From Planctomycetaceae bacterium (GTDB lineage: Bacteria > Planctomycetota > Planctomycetia > Pirellulales > Pirellulaceae), in the NCBI GenBank assembly GCA_015490875.1, contig WFWZ01000028.1, positions 1 through 39,227 of the forward strand: a stretch of 39,227 bases of DNA, in the 5' to 3' direction. Under the pieces are notes generated by a model. The model did not search any database. It was not told where the DNA came from and was given only the letters and a program-made list of their open reading frames with translations. Below are positions 1-9,123 of the stretch, piece after piece (positions within the stretch are counted from its first letter, which is position 1; each line of letters starts with the position of its first letter). Made by a program: the position numbers and the translations under genes.

Positions 1-2267
1 GACAGGTTGCCTGCGACCACTTTGACCAACCGGCCATCGGTGGTCACCCAAAACGTGTTGCGGATCGGAGCCACCTGGCAGCGCCAGCACTCGAGTTCCT
101 GTCCTGCCACCTTCACCGACTCCCGCTCTTCGAAGGTAATGGTCAACGGGATGCGCTGGAGGGTTGAAGGATGAAACGTCTCAAGGCGTACCTTCCCTTT
201 TTTCAGTGGCAACTGACTGAAGATGAGGGCGAACGAGCCGATCCAATTGTTGTCGAACGTGTAGGCGTTCTTGGGAAGTTCAATCGTTCGCTCCAACTGC
301 CTCGACCCCTCGATGCGTACCGAAACCTTGCCCGGCTCGAATCGGCAATCGACCGTGGCTTCCCGAGGAGCCCGCCACGTGCGCTGAAGTTGCACCGGCG
401 TGGCGTCGGCTTGAGCCACCAAGCGCTGCGAACTGGCCACGGCAATCCCCAGCGGCGTCTTCAGATCGAGTTCTCCTCGCAATTCCAGTTGCTCTTTCCC
501 ATCCGTTTCGATGTTTCGCCAAGTGAATGTCTCCGTCCCCAATTCCACGTTGCCTTGGCGATAGCGCAGGCGATAAGTCGTCCCCAGCTTCCACGGAAAG
601 GGACGCCGCTTGCGAGGCCGCACTACGTCCGACGGCCGGTTGGGTGGAGCGAACTCGAGCACTTCTACCTTGTCCGCCACCACACCTCCCAGCCCTTCGA
701 AGAGCTTCATGTGCACGGCGCTCACCGTTTCGAACTCGCCCGTCGTGGGGTCGATGGGAACCCACCCAGCCGAACCCATGTGGACCTCGACCCAGGCGTG
801 CTGCCCGAAACTGCCACCAAAGGAAGGAGTATAAAGGAGCCCGCCAACGAGCTTCGCGGGAATGCCGAGGGATCGGAGAAGAGCGATCGTCAGCGTCGCA
901 TGCGGGCCGCAGTCGCCTCGCTTCGTCTTCAACGCCAGTTTGGCCGAAGGTGTGTCGGCGATCGTGTAGTGGATCTGATCATGGACCCACCGTCCCACGG
1001 CTAACACCTGGTCCCACCGCGTCTTGCAGTCCTGGGTCAACTCTCGAGCCAGCGCCGCCACCTCCGGGGCGTCCGACTCGACGTAAACAGACGGCTGCAA
1101 CCATGGCTGGAACGTGCTGGAGACGGTTTCCCCGACCGCCGGTGCTGTCGAAGGGTCGAACCGAATCGAACGAACCGTCACGATTCCCTCAATGCGCGAT
1201 CCACGACGAGTTCCCTCGAACGACTGCATCGAGGTTCGCAGCGTCTGCAGCGAGTCGGACGGTGAAGCGGAAGTGGTCTTCTCTGCCACCTGGCGTTCTT
1301 CGTTCGCGTCATTCTCGTTCGGTTTCTTTGCTTCTTTTTCCGGCGACTCGTTGTCGCCGAAGACGCGCACTTGGATTCTGGCTCGCAGCATCCGTACGGC
1401 CAGGAAATCGTCGAAGACGACATTCGATCGGGCGAAGCGGTCGGCCAACACTTCTTCGGCTTGCGCCTTTTCCCATCGCTTGACGACCGACTCGTCGGCT
1501 CGCTCGATTACCGTCTCTTGAGCCGGCAGGTCCATGCGGATCAACTCATGGGACTCGGCATCGGCGTGCAATTGCATGTCGGAGTCCAGCATCTTCCACA
1601 CCACGGCAGGTTGCCGCCGGTCGTGGTGCTCAACCTCTTGAGCCTCCACCTTCTGCAGCTTGATCTCGGACAGCCTGCCAGCTTCGGGAAGGATCACTGG
1701 CAGGACGGCCCGACCATCGCGCGCCTTGGCGTGGGCTCTGGCCAACACCAAGTCCCACTGGCCGAAGTCGTTGCCCGCCAGTACAAGCACTGATTGGGGA
1801 ATATCGAGTTCCGTGGAAGAGGCCGCCTTGGTATCGTCAGCCGTCTCTTGCCTTACCACTGCTCGCTTCCCTTCGATGGTCACCTCCCACCGTGTTTCCC
1901 GGCCATTGATCGACCTGGTAAGCAATACATGAACGGGAGACCGGGTTTCCTTATCCAGAGTCGTGACGGAATGGATGTGGATGCGGCGAGGCGTTCCGAG
2001 CAGCGACACCTTGAGTGCCGTCCACGATTCACACACAGGATCACCTGATTCGGCCGTGCGGTGCACCACCTTCGCGTATCCTACCAGCTTCGAGCGGATA
2101 CGGATCGCAAAGTAGCGTGTCGACTCTGCGTAGCCTGGCGATGCGGCGCAGAACATCAACCACGCAATCGCCGTGAGCACCCATAGGGTGGGAAAGCGTC
2201 GCCGAACATGGCATCGAGCCGATAGGGGCTTGTCAAAAGACGATACGTGCAGCGTGTGAGGAAGCAT
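1..2267 (-). CDS. Secreted transglutaminase-like domain protein (3' end beyond window)
   Basis: An open frame of 755 codons runs from an ATG at 2267 off the left edge, so the C-terminus is missing. The N-terminus has an Arg-rich stretch, a hydrophobic core at about residues 28-42 and a signal peptidase site near SPGYA|ES (after about residue 47), so the protein is predicted to be exported. The transglutaminase/papain-like core is at about residues 430-510: KRGDCGPHATL supplies Cys453, FGQHAWVEV His490 and WVPIDPTTGEF Asp506, giving a complete triad. An acidic Glu/Lys-rich linker lies at about residues 300-330. The family covers bacterial proteases and amidases as well as true cross-linkers, so the substrate is unknown. 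The gene follows the SNF2 helicase on the same strand after a 173-bp gap. The domain call is firm and the exact role is not. Confidence 0.85.
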   Translation of the reverse strand, partial: MLPHTLHVSSFDKPLSARCHVRRRFPTLWVLTAIAWLMFCAASPGYAESTRYFAIRIRSKLVGYAKVVHRTAESGDPVCESWTALKVSLLGTPRRIHIHSVTTLDKETRSPVHVLLTRSINGRETRWEVTIEGKRAVVRQETADDTKAASSTELDIPQSVLVLAGNDFGQWDLVLARAHAKARDGRAVLPVILPEAGRLSEIKLQKVEAQEVEHHDRRQPAVVWKMLDSDMQLHADAESHELIRMDLPAQETVIERADESVVKRWEKAQAEEVLADRFARSNVVFDDFLAVRMLRARIQVRVFGDNESPEKEAKKPNENDANEERQVAEKTTSASPSDSLQTLRTSMQSFEGTRRGSRIEGIVTVRSIRFDPSTAPAVGETVSSTFQPWLQPSVYVESDAPEVAALARELTQDCKTRWDQVLAVGRWVHDQIHYTIADTPSAKLALKTKRGDCGPHATLTIALLRSLGIPAKLVGGLLYTPSFGGSFGQHAWVEVHMGSAGWVPIDPTTGEFETVSAVHMKLFEGLGGVVADKVEVLEFAPPNRPSDVVRPRKRRPFPWKLGTTYRLRYRQGNVELGTETFTWRNIETDGKEQLELRGELDLKTPLGIAVASSQRLVAQADATPVQLQRTWRAPREATVDCRFEPGKVSVRIEGSRQLERTIELPKNAYTFDNNWIGSFALIFSQLPLKKGKVRLETFHPSTLQRIPLTITFEERESVKVAGQELECWRCQVAPIRNTFWVTTDGRLVKVVAGNL

Positions 2268-2440
2268 CGTGGGGATCCGTGGATCGTCGAGCGGCCAAGA
2301 ACAAAGAACGTGGAGACGTCTCACCTTGCTTGAGGCGCGGTCCTTGACCGACCATCTCGGTGCCGGTTCGAAACGACGTCTCTCCTCAGGCATACCTTCG
2401 CGGTTGGAGCGCCGTTTCGCGGCCGGCGGGGAACCGACTG

Positions 2441-5400
2441 CTAGTCGCCGTTGCCGCGGATCAGCTCGATCAATTCGTCGGCGGTCAGTTTGCCGGCGAC
2501 TTGAGTTCCCGAGAGGACGTTCTCCACAAGGTCCCGTTTTTCACGGTGCAAGTCGAGGATCCGTTCTTCGATCGTGCCTCGAGCCACCAGGCGGTAGACC
2601 ATCACGGGCCGAGTCTGTCCGATCCGATGAGCTCGATCGGTCGCCTGGTCTTCGACGGCCGGGTTCCACCAAGGATCGGCGTGGATGACATAGTCGGCCG
2701 CCGTGAGGTTCAGGCCGGTCCCACCCGCCTTGAGCGAAATCAAGAAGGCGTCGGACTCGCCGTTTTGAAACGCATCGACCGCCCGTTGTCTGGCTTTGGC
2801 CGGGGTGCTTCCATCGAGGTACTGATAGCGGATCTCCGCACCATCGAATGCTTCACGGATCTTCGCTAAGAAGGAGGTGAACTGGCTGAAGACGAGGACT
2901 CGGTGCCCTTCGTCGCGCAGTTCCTCGACCGTGGAAACGAGACAATCGAGTTTCGAGGAGGAACCGGTCCACGAGGAATCGACCAGACCGACATGGCAAG
3001 CCAACTGACGCAGGCGCGTCAAGATCGCCAGAATTCGGAACCGGTGGTCTTCGGCATCCGGGAGTCCGGCGAGGTGCTCGATTTCCCCGAGAGCCGCTCG
3101 TCGCATCGACTCATAGACGCGCAGCTCTTCGTTGGAGAGTTCCACATGCAAGTGCATCTCGGTCCGCTCCGGCAATTCCTTCAACACCTGCTCTTTGGTG
3201 CGCCGGAGAATAAAGGGCTGAATGAGTTGCGAAAGGGCCTGGCGACGCTCCTCGTCCTGGTGTCGCTCGATGGGAACGGCGAACTTCTTGCGAAAGCTCT
3301 CCCAGCTCCCGAACAGGCCTGGCGAAACGGCCCGAAAGATGCTCCACAGTTCGCTCAGCCGGTTTTCGATGGGCGTACCGGTGAGCGCCACCTTCCAGTC
3401 GGCTTGCAGATCGCGGATGGCGCGAGCCGTTTTCGTTTGGGCGTTCTTGATGAACTGGGCTTCGTCGAGCACCACGGTATTCCACGCGACCTTATGGAAC
3501 GCCTTGGCGTCTCGCAATGCCAACCCGTAGCTGGTCACCACGACGTCGCCGGCGCCGACGCGAGGCAAAAAGTCGGCCCGTTCGGTTTCGCGATACAAAT
3601 GGACGTTCAAGTCGGGGGCGAACCGCTGGGCTTCGCGCAGCCAGTTGAATCCGACCGAGGTGGGCGCGATGACAAGAGCCGGTCCCCGGGAGGCTCGGTC
3701 CAGCAGTACGGCCAACATCTGCACCGTTTTGCCGAGACCCATGTCATCCGCCAAACATGCGCCGACGCCCCATTCGGAAAGCCGCCGGAGCCACCGGTAG
3801 CCTTCGACCTGATAGTCGCGCAGTTCGGCCAGCAGACCTTCCGGAGGAACCGGATCGAGAGCTTCCGCCGTACTCAGCCGCCGAAGGCACGCTTGCCAGT
3901 GACGATCACTTGTCACTGACACCTTTTGCTGTTCGGCCAGGTCGCGCAGCGCCAAGGCGGCCGTTTCCCCGATCTCCAGTTCTCCCGGCTTTCCGTGGAC
4001 GGTGTCCCGGAGTCGGCGCAGTTGCGAGGCGAATCCGTGCGCAATCTCCGCGAACTCGCCGGGCCGGATCTCCGTGTAGCGTCCGTGCCGTCGTCCGTCG
4101 ACTCCTTCCAGAAGCTGTTCGACGGGAATCTCTCCCGCCGGCGCTTGGCAGCTACCTTCCAGGCCGAACCAGTCGCGTTTGCGCTGGACGCGAACCACCA
4201 GATTCTTCGGTTCGATCGGGCCGACGACGCGCATCGGATGGGTTGTTGACGGGTCCCAGACGACCGAGAAGAGTCCTTCGGCGGAGAGCTCTTCCGCCCT
4301 CTGCAGCAGCTCCAGGGCATCGTCGATCGTCGGCATGCGCCACGTCCAAGGCGCCGTCTCGGCCGCTCGGTCGAGACGGAGGCGGAAGCGGGCTTGCAAG
4401 GCATCGCGATTCTCGCGACCGATGTCACGGACCCGTTGGATCTTTTTTCCCTCGAGCGTGTCCAGATAGACGCCGGGTCCTTCGGTGGGAGGGAAGAAAC
4501 GCCCCTTGGCATCTCGGACGCGGAGGGCGCATTCCAATTCACTCCGAGGCGACGAACGGAGCACCAAATGGAGATCGGCCGGCGAGTCGACCAAAGGAGC
4601 CCCCAGGTCTTCGGGAAGTCGTATGCCGATTTTCTCGGAATGAGGTACGAGCTGGGCCAGAACGTGTTTGAGAACTCCACGAGGGAAGGGCCGGCTGGTT
4701 ACGAGCTTCCGAACGAACGGCCTCCAGGAAGGAGGGACCGGGATCACATGCAACCGATGCGACTCCATCTCACCCGCCACGAATCCCGTCGGAGTCTCAA
4801 GGACTCGGCTCTGACTCCAGATTTGCGGGCCCGGCCCGATGCCAACCCGAAACCGGTCCCCTTCGCGGTGAATGCAAGGGGTGAAACTGTGCACGCGGAT
4901 TTCGACGGGCTCGCCGTCCATTTCCACCAAATCATGGTCGGCCAGAATCATGAGTGCCTGGACTGGATCCAGGAAGGGGCGAGCGACGGGACCGACCTGC
5001 ACGACTTCCTTTAGGGCTCGGTCCACCGGATGAGGCAAATTGCGGCACTCGACAAAGTCGTGCAGCAGCAGGAGCGTACCTTTGACCCAGCCATGACCCC
5101 GCTTCTTGGGAGCTTGCCGCCGGGGTAGGATATCGAGACCGGAGCGCCTCCACTCGATCGTCCAAAAGAGACGAGTGGGCGTCGTTTCCGGAAGGGAGGG
5201 AACGTCCGAAGCCTCGTCCAACTCTTGTTCCTCGTCCGGAGCCAACTCATCGATCCGCTCCCATTGCTCCAGTTCGTGCTCCGCAACGTCTTGCAGCAGG
5301 CGATAGATTTCCGGTTGGCGATCGCGCAGGCTCTGGAGCGTCAAGAAGACCATGGCCGCCAAATGCTCACAACAGCGGTGCTTTATGAACGTCTGGCAGG

Positions 5401-5893
5401 CGCAGCTGGCGACGTAGTTGCTTCCCGAGTCGAGCGGCTTCCATGACGCCTCGGTCACGCGGCCATGCGAATCGTAGAAGGTTCCCTTGAGTTGTCCGTC
5501 GCCTAAAGCCTGTAGCGTCAGATCCGGGTGGGAACTCTGCGAGGCTTTACGAACGACCCATTCGGGGAAAAGGCGATACGCTCGCTCGAACGTCTCGATC
5601 CACTCACGACGGAGCTCCTCGGCCAGATCTGAATCGGCGAGTGGCGCAGGCTCATGGACGAGTGGATCGCCGCAAGGATCTCGCTCGAAGTCATCGTGGA
5701 ATCCGTCTTCGTACTCGGCGGATTCCTCGTCACTGACCACACGGTCCAACAGCCGCTCGAGCAGGCCGGTTGCCGGAGCAAGCTGACCGGTCGCTTCGTT
5801 GGGGGGGATCGGCTCGTGGTGTTGCTGTCTACGTTTTCTCCACTTCTGCTGCTGGCGCCGCTTGCGCTTCGCCTTTGACCGTCGTCCAGACAC
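2441..5893 (-). CDS. SWIM zinc-finger SNF2-family helicase
   Basis: A protein of 1150 residues if translation starts at the GTG at 5893, chosen because AAAGGA lies 9 nt upstream and a basic N-terminus (MSGRRSKAKRKRR) follows; the open frame continues upstream but there it crosses repeats and runs antisense to rplY. A SWIM finger lies near residues 155-180 (CAC ... CCEH). The SNF2 ATPase core follows: DDMGLGKT (Walker A, near 720), LDEAQFIKN (DExx box, near 808), and the C-terminal helicase motif DQATDRAHRIGQ near 1080. The family remodels protein-DNA complexes or moves along double-stranded DNA using ATP. Bacterial members of this SWIM/SNF2 layout are widespread and mostly uncharacterised. 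No methylase or nuclease is adjacent, so a defence role is not supported here. Confidence 0.9.
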   Translation of the reverse strand: MSGRRSKAKRKRRQQQKWRKRRQQHHEPIPPNEATGQLAPATGLLERLLDRVVSDEESAEYEDGFHDDFERDPCGDPLVHEPAPLADSDLAEELRREWIETFERAYRLFPEWVVRKASQSSHPDLTLQALGDGQLKGTFYDSHGRVTEASWKPLDSGSNYVASCACQTFIKHRCCEHLAAMVFLTLQSLRDRQPEIYRLLQDVAEHELEQWERIDELAPDEEQELDEASDVPSLPETTPTRLFWTIEWRRSGLDILPRRQAPKKRGHGWVKGTLLLLHDFVECRNLPHPVDRALKEVVQVGPVARPFLDPVQALMILADHDLVEMDGEPVEIRVHSFTPCIHREGDRFRVGIGPGPQIWSQSRVLETPTGFVAGEMESHRLHVIPVPPSWRPFVRKLVTSRPFPRGVLKHVLAQLVPHSEKIGIRLPEDLGAPLVDSPADLHLVLRSSPRSELECALRVRDAKGRFFPPTEGPGVYLDTLEGKKIQRVRDIGRENRDALQARFRLRLDRAAETAPWTWRMPTIDDALELLQRAEELSAEGLFSVVWDPSTTHPMRVVGPIEPKNLVVRVQRKRDWFGLEGSCQAPAGEIPVEQLLEGVDGRRHGRYTEIRPGEFAEIAHGFASQLRRLRDTVHGKPGELEIGETAALALRDLAEQQKVSVTSDRHWQACLRRLSTAEALDPVPPEGLLAELRDYQVEGYRWLRRLSEWGVGACLADDMGLGKTVQMLAVLLDRASRGPALVIAPTSVGFNWLREAQRFAPDLNVHLYRETERADFLPRVGAGDVVVTSYGLALRDAKAFHKVAWNTVVLDEAQFIKNAQTKTARAIRDLQADWKVALTGTPIENRLSELWSIFRAVSPGLFGSWESFRKKFAVPIERHQDEERRQALSQLIQPFILRRTKEQVLKELPERTEMHLHVELSNEELRVYESMRRAALGEIEHLAGLPDAEDHRFRILAILTRLRQLACHVGLVDSSWTGSSSKLDCLVSTVEELRDEGHRVLVFSQFTSFLAKIREAFDGAEIRYQYLDGSTPAKARQRAVDAFQNGESDAFLISLKAGGTGLNLTAADYVIHADPWWNPAVEDQATDRAHRIGQTRPVMVYRLVARGTIEERILDLHREKRDLVENVLSGTQVAGKLTADELIELIRGNGD

Positions 5894-6038
5894 GGTGGGC
5901 GGTCCTTTCCCGGCAAGAGTCGATAGGTCATCCAGACCCCCATCCGTGGGAACCGAATCGGCCTCATGCCGATAGGCTTTCCATTCATAGCAGAAATCTC
6001 CGCCGAGGTGATAGCTCGATTTGGAAGACCCCCACGCC

Positions 6039-6066
6039 ACGTAGCTCAGGCTTTCGAGCCTGACAG
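6039..6066. repeat. Dispersed 28-bp hairpin repeat, copy 1
   Basis: ACGTAGCTCAGGCTTTCG followed by AGCCTGACAG. TCAGGCT (6046-6052) pairs with AGCCTGA (6057-6063) around a TTCG loop, so RNA from this strand would form a UUCG-type tetraloop hairpin. A second copy with a single mismatch lies at 11260-11287, at the other end of the rplY-dnaB cluster. Confidence 0.75.
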
Positions 6067-6293
6067 GAGGTTTCTCGCAGAAGCGCAGAGCGTGCGGAGG
6101 GGTTTCTCGCAGAGCCGCAAAGAACGCAGAGAGGTTCTTTCTTGAATGAGGGATGGAAATCGTGATCGTCGTCCGTCGCCTACTCTTGCACCCCGTAATA
6201 CCTCCTTTGCGTCTTAGCGCGAGGCTCTTTGTTTTTGGCAGGACCTCCGCTATTTCCTTTCCCCTTTTTCGCCGATTCCTCCCAGATCCGGGC

Positions 6294-6322
6294 TTGTTCT
6301 GGAGCCGTTTTGTGGCAAAATA
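6294..6322 (+). promoter_or_regulatory. Possible promoter for rplY cluster
   Basis: TTGTTC (6294-6299) and AAAATA (6317-6322) are 17 bp apart in the AT-richest part of the region. It would give a leader of about 170 nt before rplY. This is consensus matching only. Confidence 0.25.
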
Positions 6323-6496
6323 AGCGATTCCGATTCGCTCTAGGGCTCGGCACGCCTCCTGTGCGGGGCGATTGGGAACGATGTCCCTTCGGCTGGGATA
6401 GCAGCTTGGCATGGGATCGGTCCTGGCGCCTGAGCGAACGATGCCGAAGAGACCGAGACGCGATAAACTTGGATGATTTGATTCGAGGAACCATCG

Positions 6497-7138
6497 ATGA
6501 CGACCGAGGTATTGCACTGTGAGGCTCGCCAGGAGTTGGGAACCCGTGCGACTCGCCGGTTGCGAAGGAAGGGTATGGTCCCGGCCAACCTGTATGGCCA
6601 TGGCCAGGCCAACGTGAACTTGGCGGTTCCGGTGGATGACGTCGAGGCGGCGATCCGCCACGGAGCCCATATGGTGCAGCTCCAAGGAGCCGTCAACGAT
6701 ACGGCGTTCATCCGTGAAGTCCAATGGAACACGTTTGGCAATGAGGTGCTTCATCTCGACCTGACTCGTGTCTCCGCCAAGGAGAAGGTGGAGGTCGACT
6801 TGAGCATTGAGCTTCGGGGAGAGGCCCCCGGTGCCAAGGAAGGGGGGGAAGTCTCCGTGATGACTCACGAGGTCACGATCATCTGTCCGGCCGAGGCGAT
6901 TCCGGAGAAGATCGAGGTCAATGTCAACGACTTGCATGTCGGGACGGTGATCCACGCGAGCGACCTCGAGCTGCCTGAGGGCGCCGAGTTGGTAACGCCG
7001 CCCGATACGCCGATTGTCGGTTGTCAAGCTCGAGCCGAAGTGGCCGAGGAGGCCGAAGAGGCTCCGGCTGCGGCTGATCTGTCGGCCGAACCGGAGGTAA
7101 TTGGGCGCAGCAAGGAGGAAGAATCCGAAGAGGAGTGA
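6497..7138 (+). CDS. rplY: Large ribosomal subunit protein bL25 (CTC/TL5 form)
   Basis: The product has 213 residues and is the long, two-domain form of bL25. The N-terminal 5S rRNA-binding domain covers about residues 1-95 (ARQELGTRATRRLRRKGMVP; VQWNTFGNEVLHLDLTRV) and the C-terminal beta domain about 96-185. An acidic Glu/Ala-rich tail ends in EESEEE. It binds 5S rRNA in the central protuberance of the large subunit. GAGGAA lies 6 nt before the ATG. It is the first gene of a co-oriented run with pth, rpsF, ssb, rplI and dnaB, and the rplY-pth pair is a common bacterial arrangement. The gap to pth is 75 nt. Confidence 0.95.
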   Translation: MTTEVLHCEARQELGTRATRRLRRKGMVPANLYGHGQANVNLAVPVDDVEAAIRHGAHMVQLQGAVNDTAFIREVQWNTFGNEVLHLDLTRVSAKEKVEVDLSIELRGEAPGAKEGGEVSVMTHEVTIICPAEAIPEKIEVNVNDLHVGTVIHASDLELPEGAELVTPPDTPIVGCQARAEVAEEAEEAPAAADLSAEPEVIGRSKEEESEEE

Positions 7139-7213
7139 CGGGCATCCGCAGAGGATGGCTGATCGAAATGGTGCGGCGTGTGGTGGTGGCTGGCGAGTCG
7201 GCGAGATGGCGTC

Positions 7214-7777
7214 ATGAAGTTGATTGTGGGGCTGGGGAATCCCGGCCCCAAGTACGAGCGGACACGGCACAATGTCGGGTTCGACGTCGTCGATCGGATG
7301 GCCGCGGCTGCCGCAGGGGGGCGTTGGAAAGAGCGTTTTTCCGGACTGGTCCAGGATGTTCGGATCGACGGTACCCCCGTGCTGCTGCTCAAGCCGCTGA
7401 CCTACATGAATTTAAGCGGCCAGGCGGTGCAAGCCGCCTGCCGATTTTATAAACTGGATCCAGCTGACGTGCTCGTGATTTGCGACGACTTCCACCTCCC
7501 GCTGGGGAAGTTGCGCTTCCGGGCTCGAGGCTCGGCCGGAGGCCAAAAAGGCCTCGCGGATGTACTCAAGAAATTGCAGACTCAGGAGGTGCCGCGGCTG
7601 CGGATCGGTGTGGGAGAGCTCCCCGACCACTGGGATGCGGCGGACTTCGTGCTGAGTCGTTTTACCAAGGACGAACAACCGACCATCGAACTGGCCCTTG
7701 ACCGAGCCGCTCAAGCAGCCGGTGATTGGGTCCGGTCCGGTATCGAATACTGTATGAACCAGTACAATGCCTGCTGA
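7214..7777 (+). CDS. pth: Peptidyl-tRNA hydrolase
   Basis: The product has 187 residues, the usual Pth length, from the ATG at 7214 that starts MKLIVGLGNPGPKY. It cleaves the ester bond of peptidyl-tRNA released from stalled ribosomes. Conserved positions visible are Asn9 (GLGNPG), the catalytic His19 (TRHNVGF), Asn66 (YMNLSG) and Asp92 (ICDDFHLPLG). In the SAGGQKGL segment a Lys (112) sits where E. coli Pth has Asn114, a tRNA-contacting position. In-frame codons extend upstream to 7178 but lack family similarity. It lies between rplY and rpsF. Confidence 0.95.
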   Translation: MKLIVGLGNPGPKYERTRHNVGFDVVDRMAAAAAGGRWKERFSGLVQDVRIDGTPVLLLKPLTYMNLSGQAVQAACRFYKLDPADVLVICDDFHLPLGKLRFRARGSAGGQKGLADVLKKLQTQEVPRLRIGVGELPDHWDAADFVLSRFTKDEQPTIELALDRAAQAAGDWVRSGIEYCMNQYNAC

Positions 7778-7852
7778 GGGAGAGATCGAGCCCGGCGTGC
7801 TCGGTCGTCGCAGCACCTTCGGCACCCCTGGAAGTCGACGGGAGAAGAAGTC

Positions 7853-8326
7853 TTGGCGGAAAACGTCTACGAATGCCTGTTTTTGCTCGATTCCAATCAC
7901 TACGCCCGAGATCCGGCGGGCACAGCCCAGTTGGTCGACCGGCTCATCGAGGAGGCTGGGGGAACCGTGCTGGTGAGTCGGCTTTGGAACGAGCAGCGAT
8001 TGGCGTATCCGATCGAAGGACATCGGAAGGGGACCTATTGGCTCGCCTACTTCCGGATGCCCGGTAGCGGTGTGCCGGCACTGAATCGTGCCTGTCAGAT
8101 CCACGACACTGTCTTGAGGCAACTCGTCCTGAAAGTTGACCCGCGGCTCGTCGAGACGCTGGTAGCTCACGCCAAGGGCGAGGCCGTCCCGCAATCTCCC
8201 GACGAAGAGGGGACAGAAGAGTCGGCCCAACCCGAAGCAATCGGCGGGGAAGCCGAGGAGGCACCTTCCGGGGAAGCCGCTGATGTGGCCGAAGCCACTG
8301 CGGGCTCGGAGTCCTCGGGGAGCTGA
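7853..8326 (+). CDS. rpsF: Small ribosomal subunit protein bS6
   Basis: The product has 157 residues starting at a TTG codon (7853), supported by GGGAGAAGAAG just upstream and by the family start AENVYECLFLLD. The S6 fold covers about residues 1-105 (RLAYPIEGHRKGTYWLAYF; DTVLRQLVLKVDPRLVETL). A Glu/Ala-rich tail of about 50 residues extends beyond it. S6 binds 16S rRNA in the platform, normally as a dimer with S18. The next gene is ssb, as in most bacteria, but no rpsR is found between ssb and rplI. Confidence 0.95.
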   Translation: MAENVYECLFLLDSNHYARDPAGTAQLVDRLIEEAGGTVLVSRLWNEQRLAYPIEGHRKGTYWLAYFRMPGSGVPALNRACQIHDTVLRQLVLKVDPRLVETLVAHAKGEAVPQSPDEEGTEESAQPEAIGGEAEEAPSGEAADVAEATAGSESSGS

Positions 8327-8363
8327 ATCGAGGTGGATTTGGCCGAATCGAGCCCGTAGGGAC

Positions 8364-8391
8364 TTGCCAAAGGACGCGACCGCGATAAGAT
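8364..8391 (+). promoter_or_regulatory. Possible promoter for ssb
   Basis: TTGCCA (8364-8369) and TAAGAT (8386-8391) are 16 bp apart in the 122-bp gap between rpsF and ssb, about 58 nt before the ssb start. It would allow ssb expression separate from the ribosomal genes. Consensus matching only. Confidence 0.35.
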
Positions 8392-8448
8392 AAAGTTACG
8401 GTACGTTAGTTCAGTGGCTGGGGCGGTCGAGTCGAAGGGAGTGGAGTG

Positions 8449-8943
8449 ATGGCGAGTTTCAATCGAGTGATTCTCGTGGGCAACCTGACGCGCGACGTGG
8501 AACTTCGGTATACGCCGTCGGGAACGGCGGTGACCGAGATCGGGTTGGCCGTCAACGATCGTCGAAAAAACCAGAACGGCGATTGGGTTGAGGAGACGAC
8601 GTTCGTGGATGTCACGCTGTGGGGGCGGACGGCGCAAATCGCATCGGAATACTTGGGAAAGGGATCGCCGATCCTCATCGAGGGGCGATTGAAGCTGGAC
8701 ACTTGGGAAACCGATGGCCAACGCCGCTCGAAGCTGCGGGTGGTCGGCGAACGGATGCAGATGTTGGGAAGCGGTGGCGGGTCTCGCGGAGGTTCCCGGA
8801 CAGCGGCGCACTACGGTGAAGAGCCGGCCCAGGGGATGCATGCTTCGGCTCCCTCCCCGTCGGTTTCGGCACCGACGGCCCAAGGAGCTCCCGCCCCCCC
8901 CGCAGGCGACGTGCCGCCTCGGGAAGACGACATCCCGTTTTGA
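8449..8943 (+). CDS. ssb: Single-stranded DNA-binding protein
   Basis: The product has 164 residues. The ATG at 8449 is preferred over the adjoining GTG (8446) because GGGAG is suitably placed and [19 protein letters not shown] is the family start. The OB-fold covers about residues 1-108 ([40 protein letters not shown]). A Gly/Pro/Ala-rich linker follows and the C-terminus is DDIPF, the acidic tip that recruits replication and repair partners. It binds single-stranded DNA as a tetramer. It sits between rpsF and rplI in the cluster that ends with the replicative helicase. Confidence 0.97.
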   Translation: MASFNRVILVGNLTRDVELRYTPSGTAVTEIGLAVNDRRKNQNGDWVEETTFVDVTLWGRTAQIASEYLGKGSPILIEGRLKLDTWETDGQRRSKLRVVGERMQMLGSGGGSRGGSRTAAHYGEEPAQGMHASAPSPSVSAPTAQGAPAPPAGDVPPREDDIPF

Positions 8944-9057
8944 TCCGGGGAGCAGAACAGTTTTATTGAGGAACGGGCCTTATTGAGGCTCGCTGGCCCC
9001 CAGCAGACTGCCGGTGTATTGCCGGGTGGGCTCTGGGGAGGAAGTAGACAGGAGCGC

Positions 9058-9087
9058 GCCGGCCGTTTCGGCCGGCCCGCCTTTTTT
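9058..9087 (+). terminator. Rho-independent-type terminator between ssb and rplI
   Basis: GCCGGCCG (9058-9065), loop TTT, CGGCCGGC (9069-9076): a perfect 8-bp all-GC stem, followed by CCGCC and six T (9082-9087). It lies 115 nt after ssb and 37 nt before rplI, so it may end the ssb transcript or attenuate entry into rplI-dnaB. The five bases between stem and T-run are slightly more than in an ideal terminator. Confidence 0.65.
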
Positions 9088-9123
9088 CCAACGGACTTTT
9101 TGGGACCGGGAACAAGCAAAGCC

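Larger units (their letters stand above)
5894..6496. other. Divergent intergenic region with repeat remnants
   Basis: This 603-bp region separates the SNF2 gene (minus) from rplY (plus). It holds one 28-bp hairpin repeat (6039-6066) and, just after it, degenerate copies of a TTTCTCGCAGA...GCAAAGAACGCAGAG motif at about 6070-6127. A reverse-oriented relative (CTTTGCGTCTTAGCGCGAG) lies at about 6204-6222. I see no convincing gene. The upstream part of the long minus-strand frame crosses these repeats and shows no recognisable domain. Confidence 0.5.

Noticed and set aside
171..1483. Plus-strand open frames over the transglutaminase gene
   Set aside because: They are antisense shadows; the minus strand encodes a signal peptide and a complete Cys-His-Asp triad across the same DNA.
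2903..5014. Several plus-strand frames of 100-340 codons
   Set aside because: They lie antisense to the SNF2 helicase core and show no domain; high GC gives long false frames.
2441..5893. SNF2 helicase as part of a phage-defence system
   Set aside because: No methylase, nuclease, PLD or DUF partner is adjacent; the neighbours are a transglutaminase and ribosomal genes.
5894..7270. N-terminal extension of the SNF2 frame up to 7270
   Set aside because: It runs through dispersed repeats and antisense to rplY, with no recognisable protein sequence.
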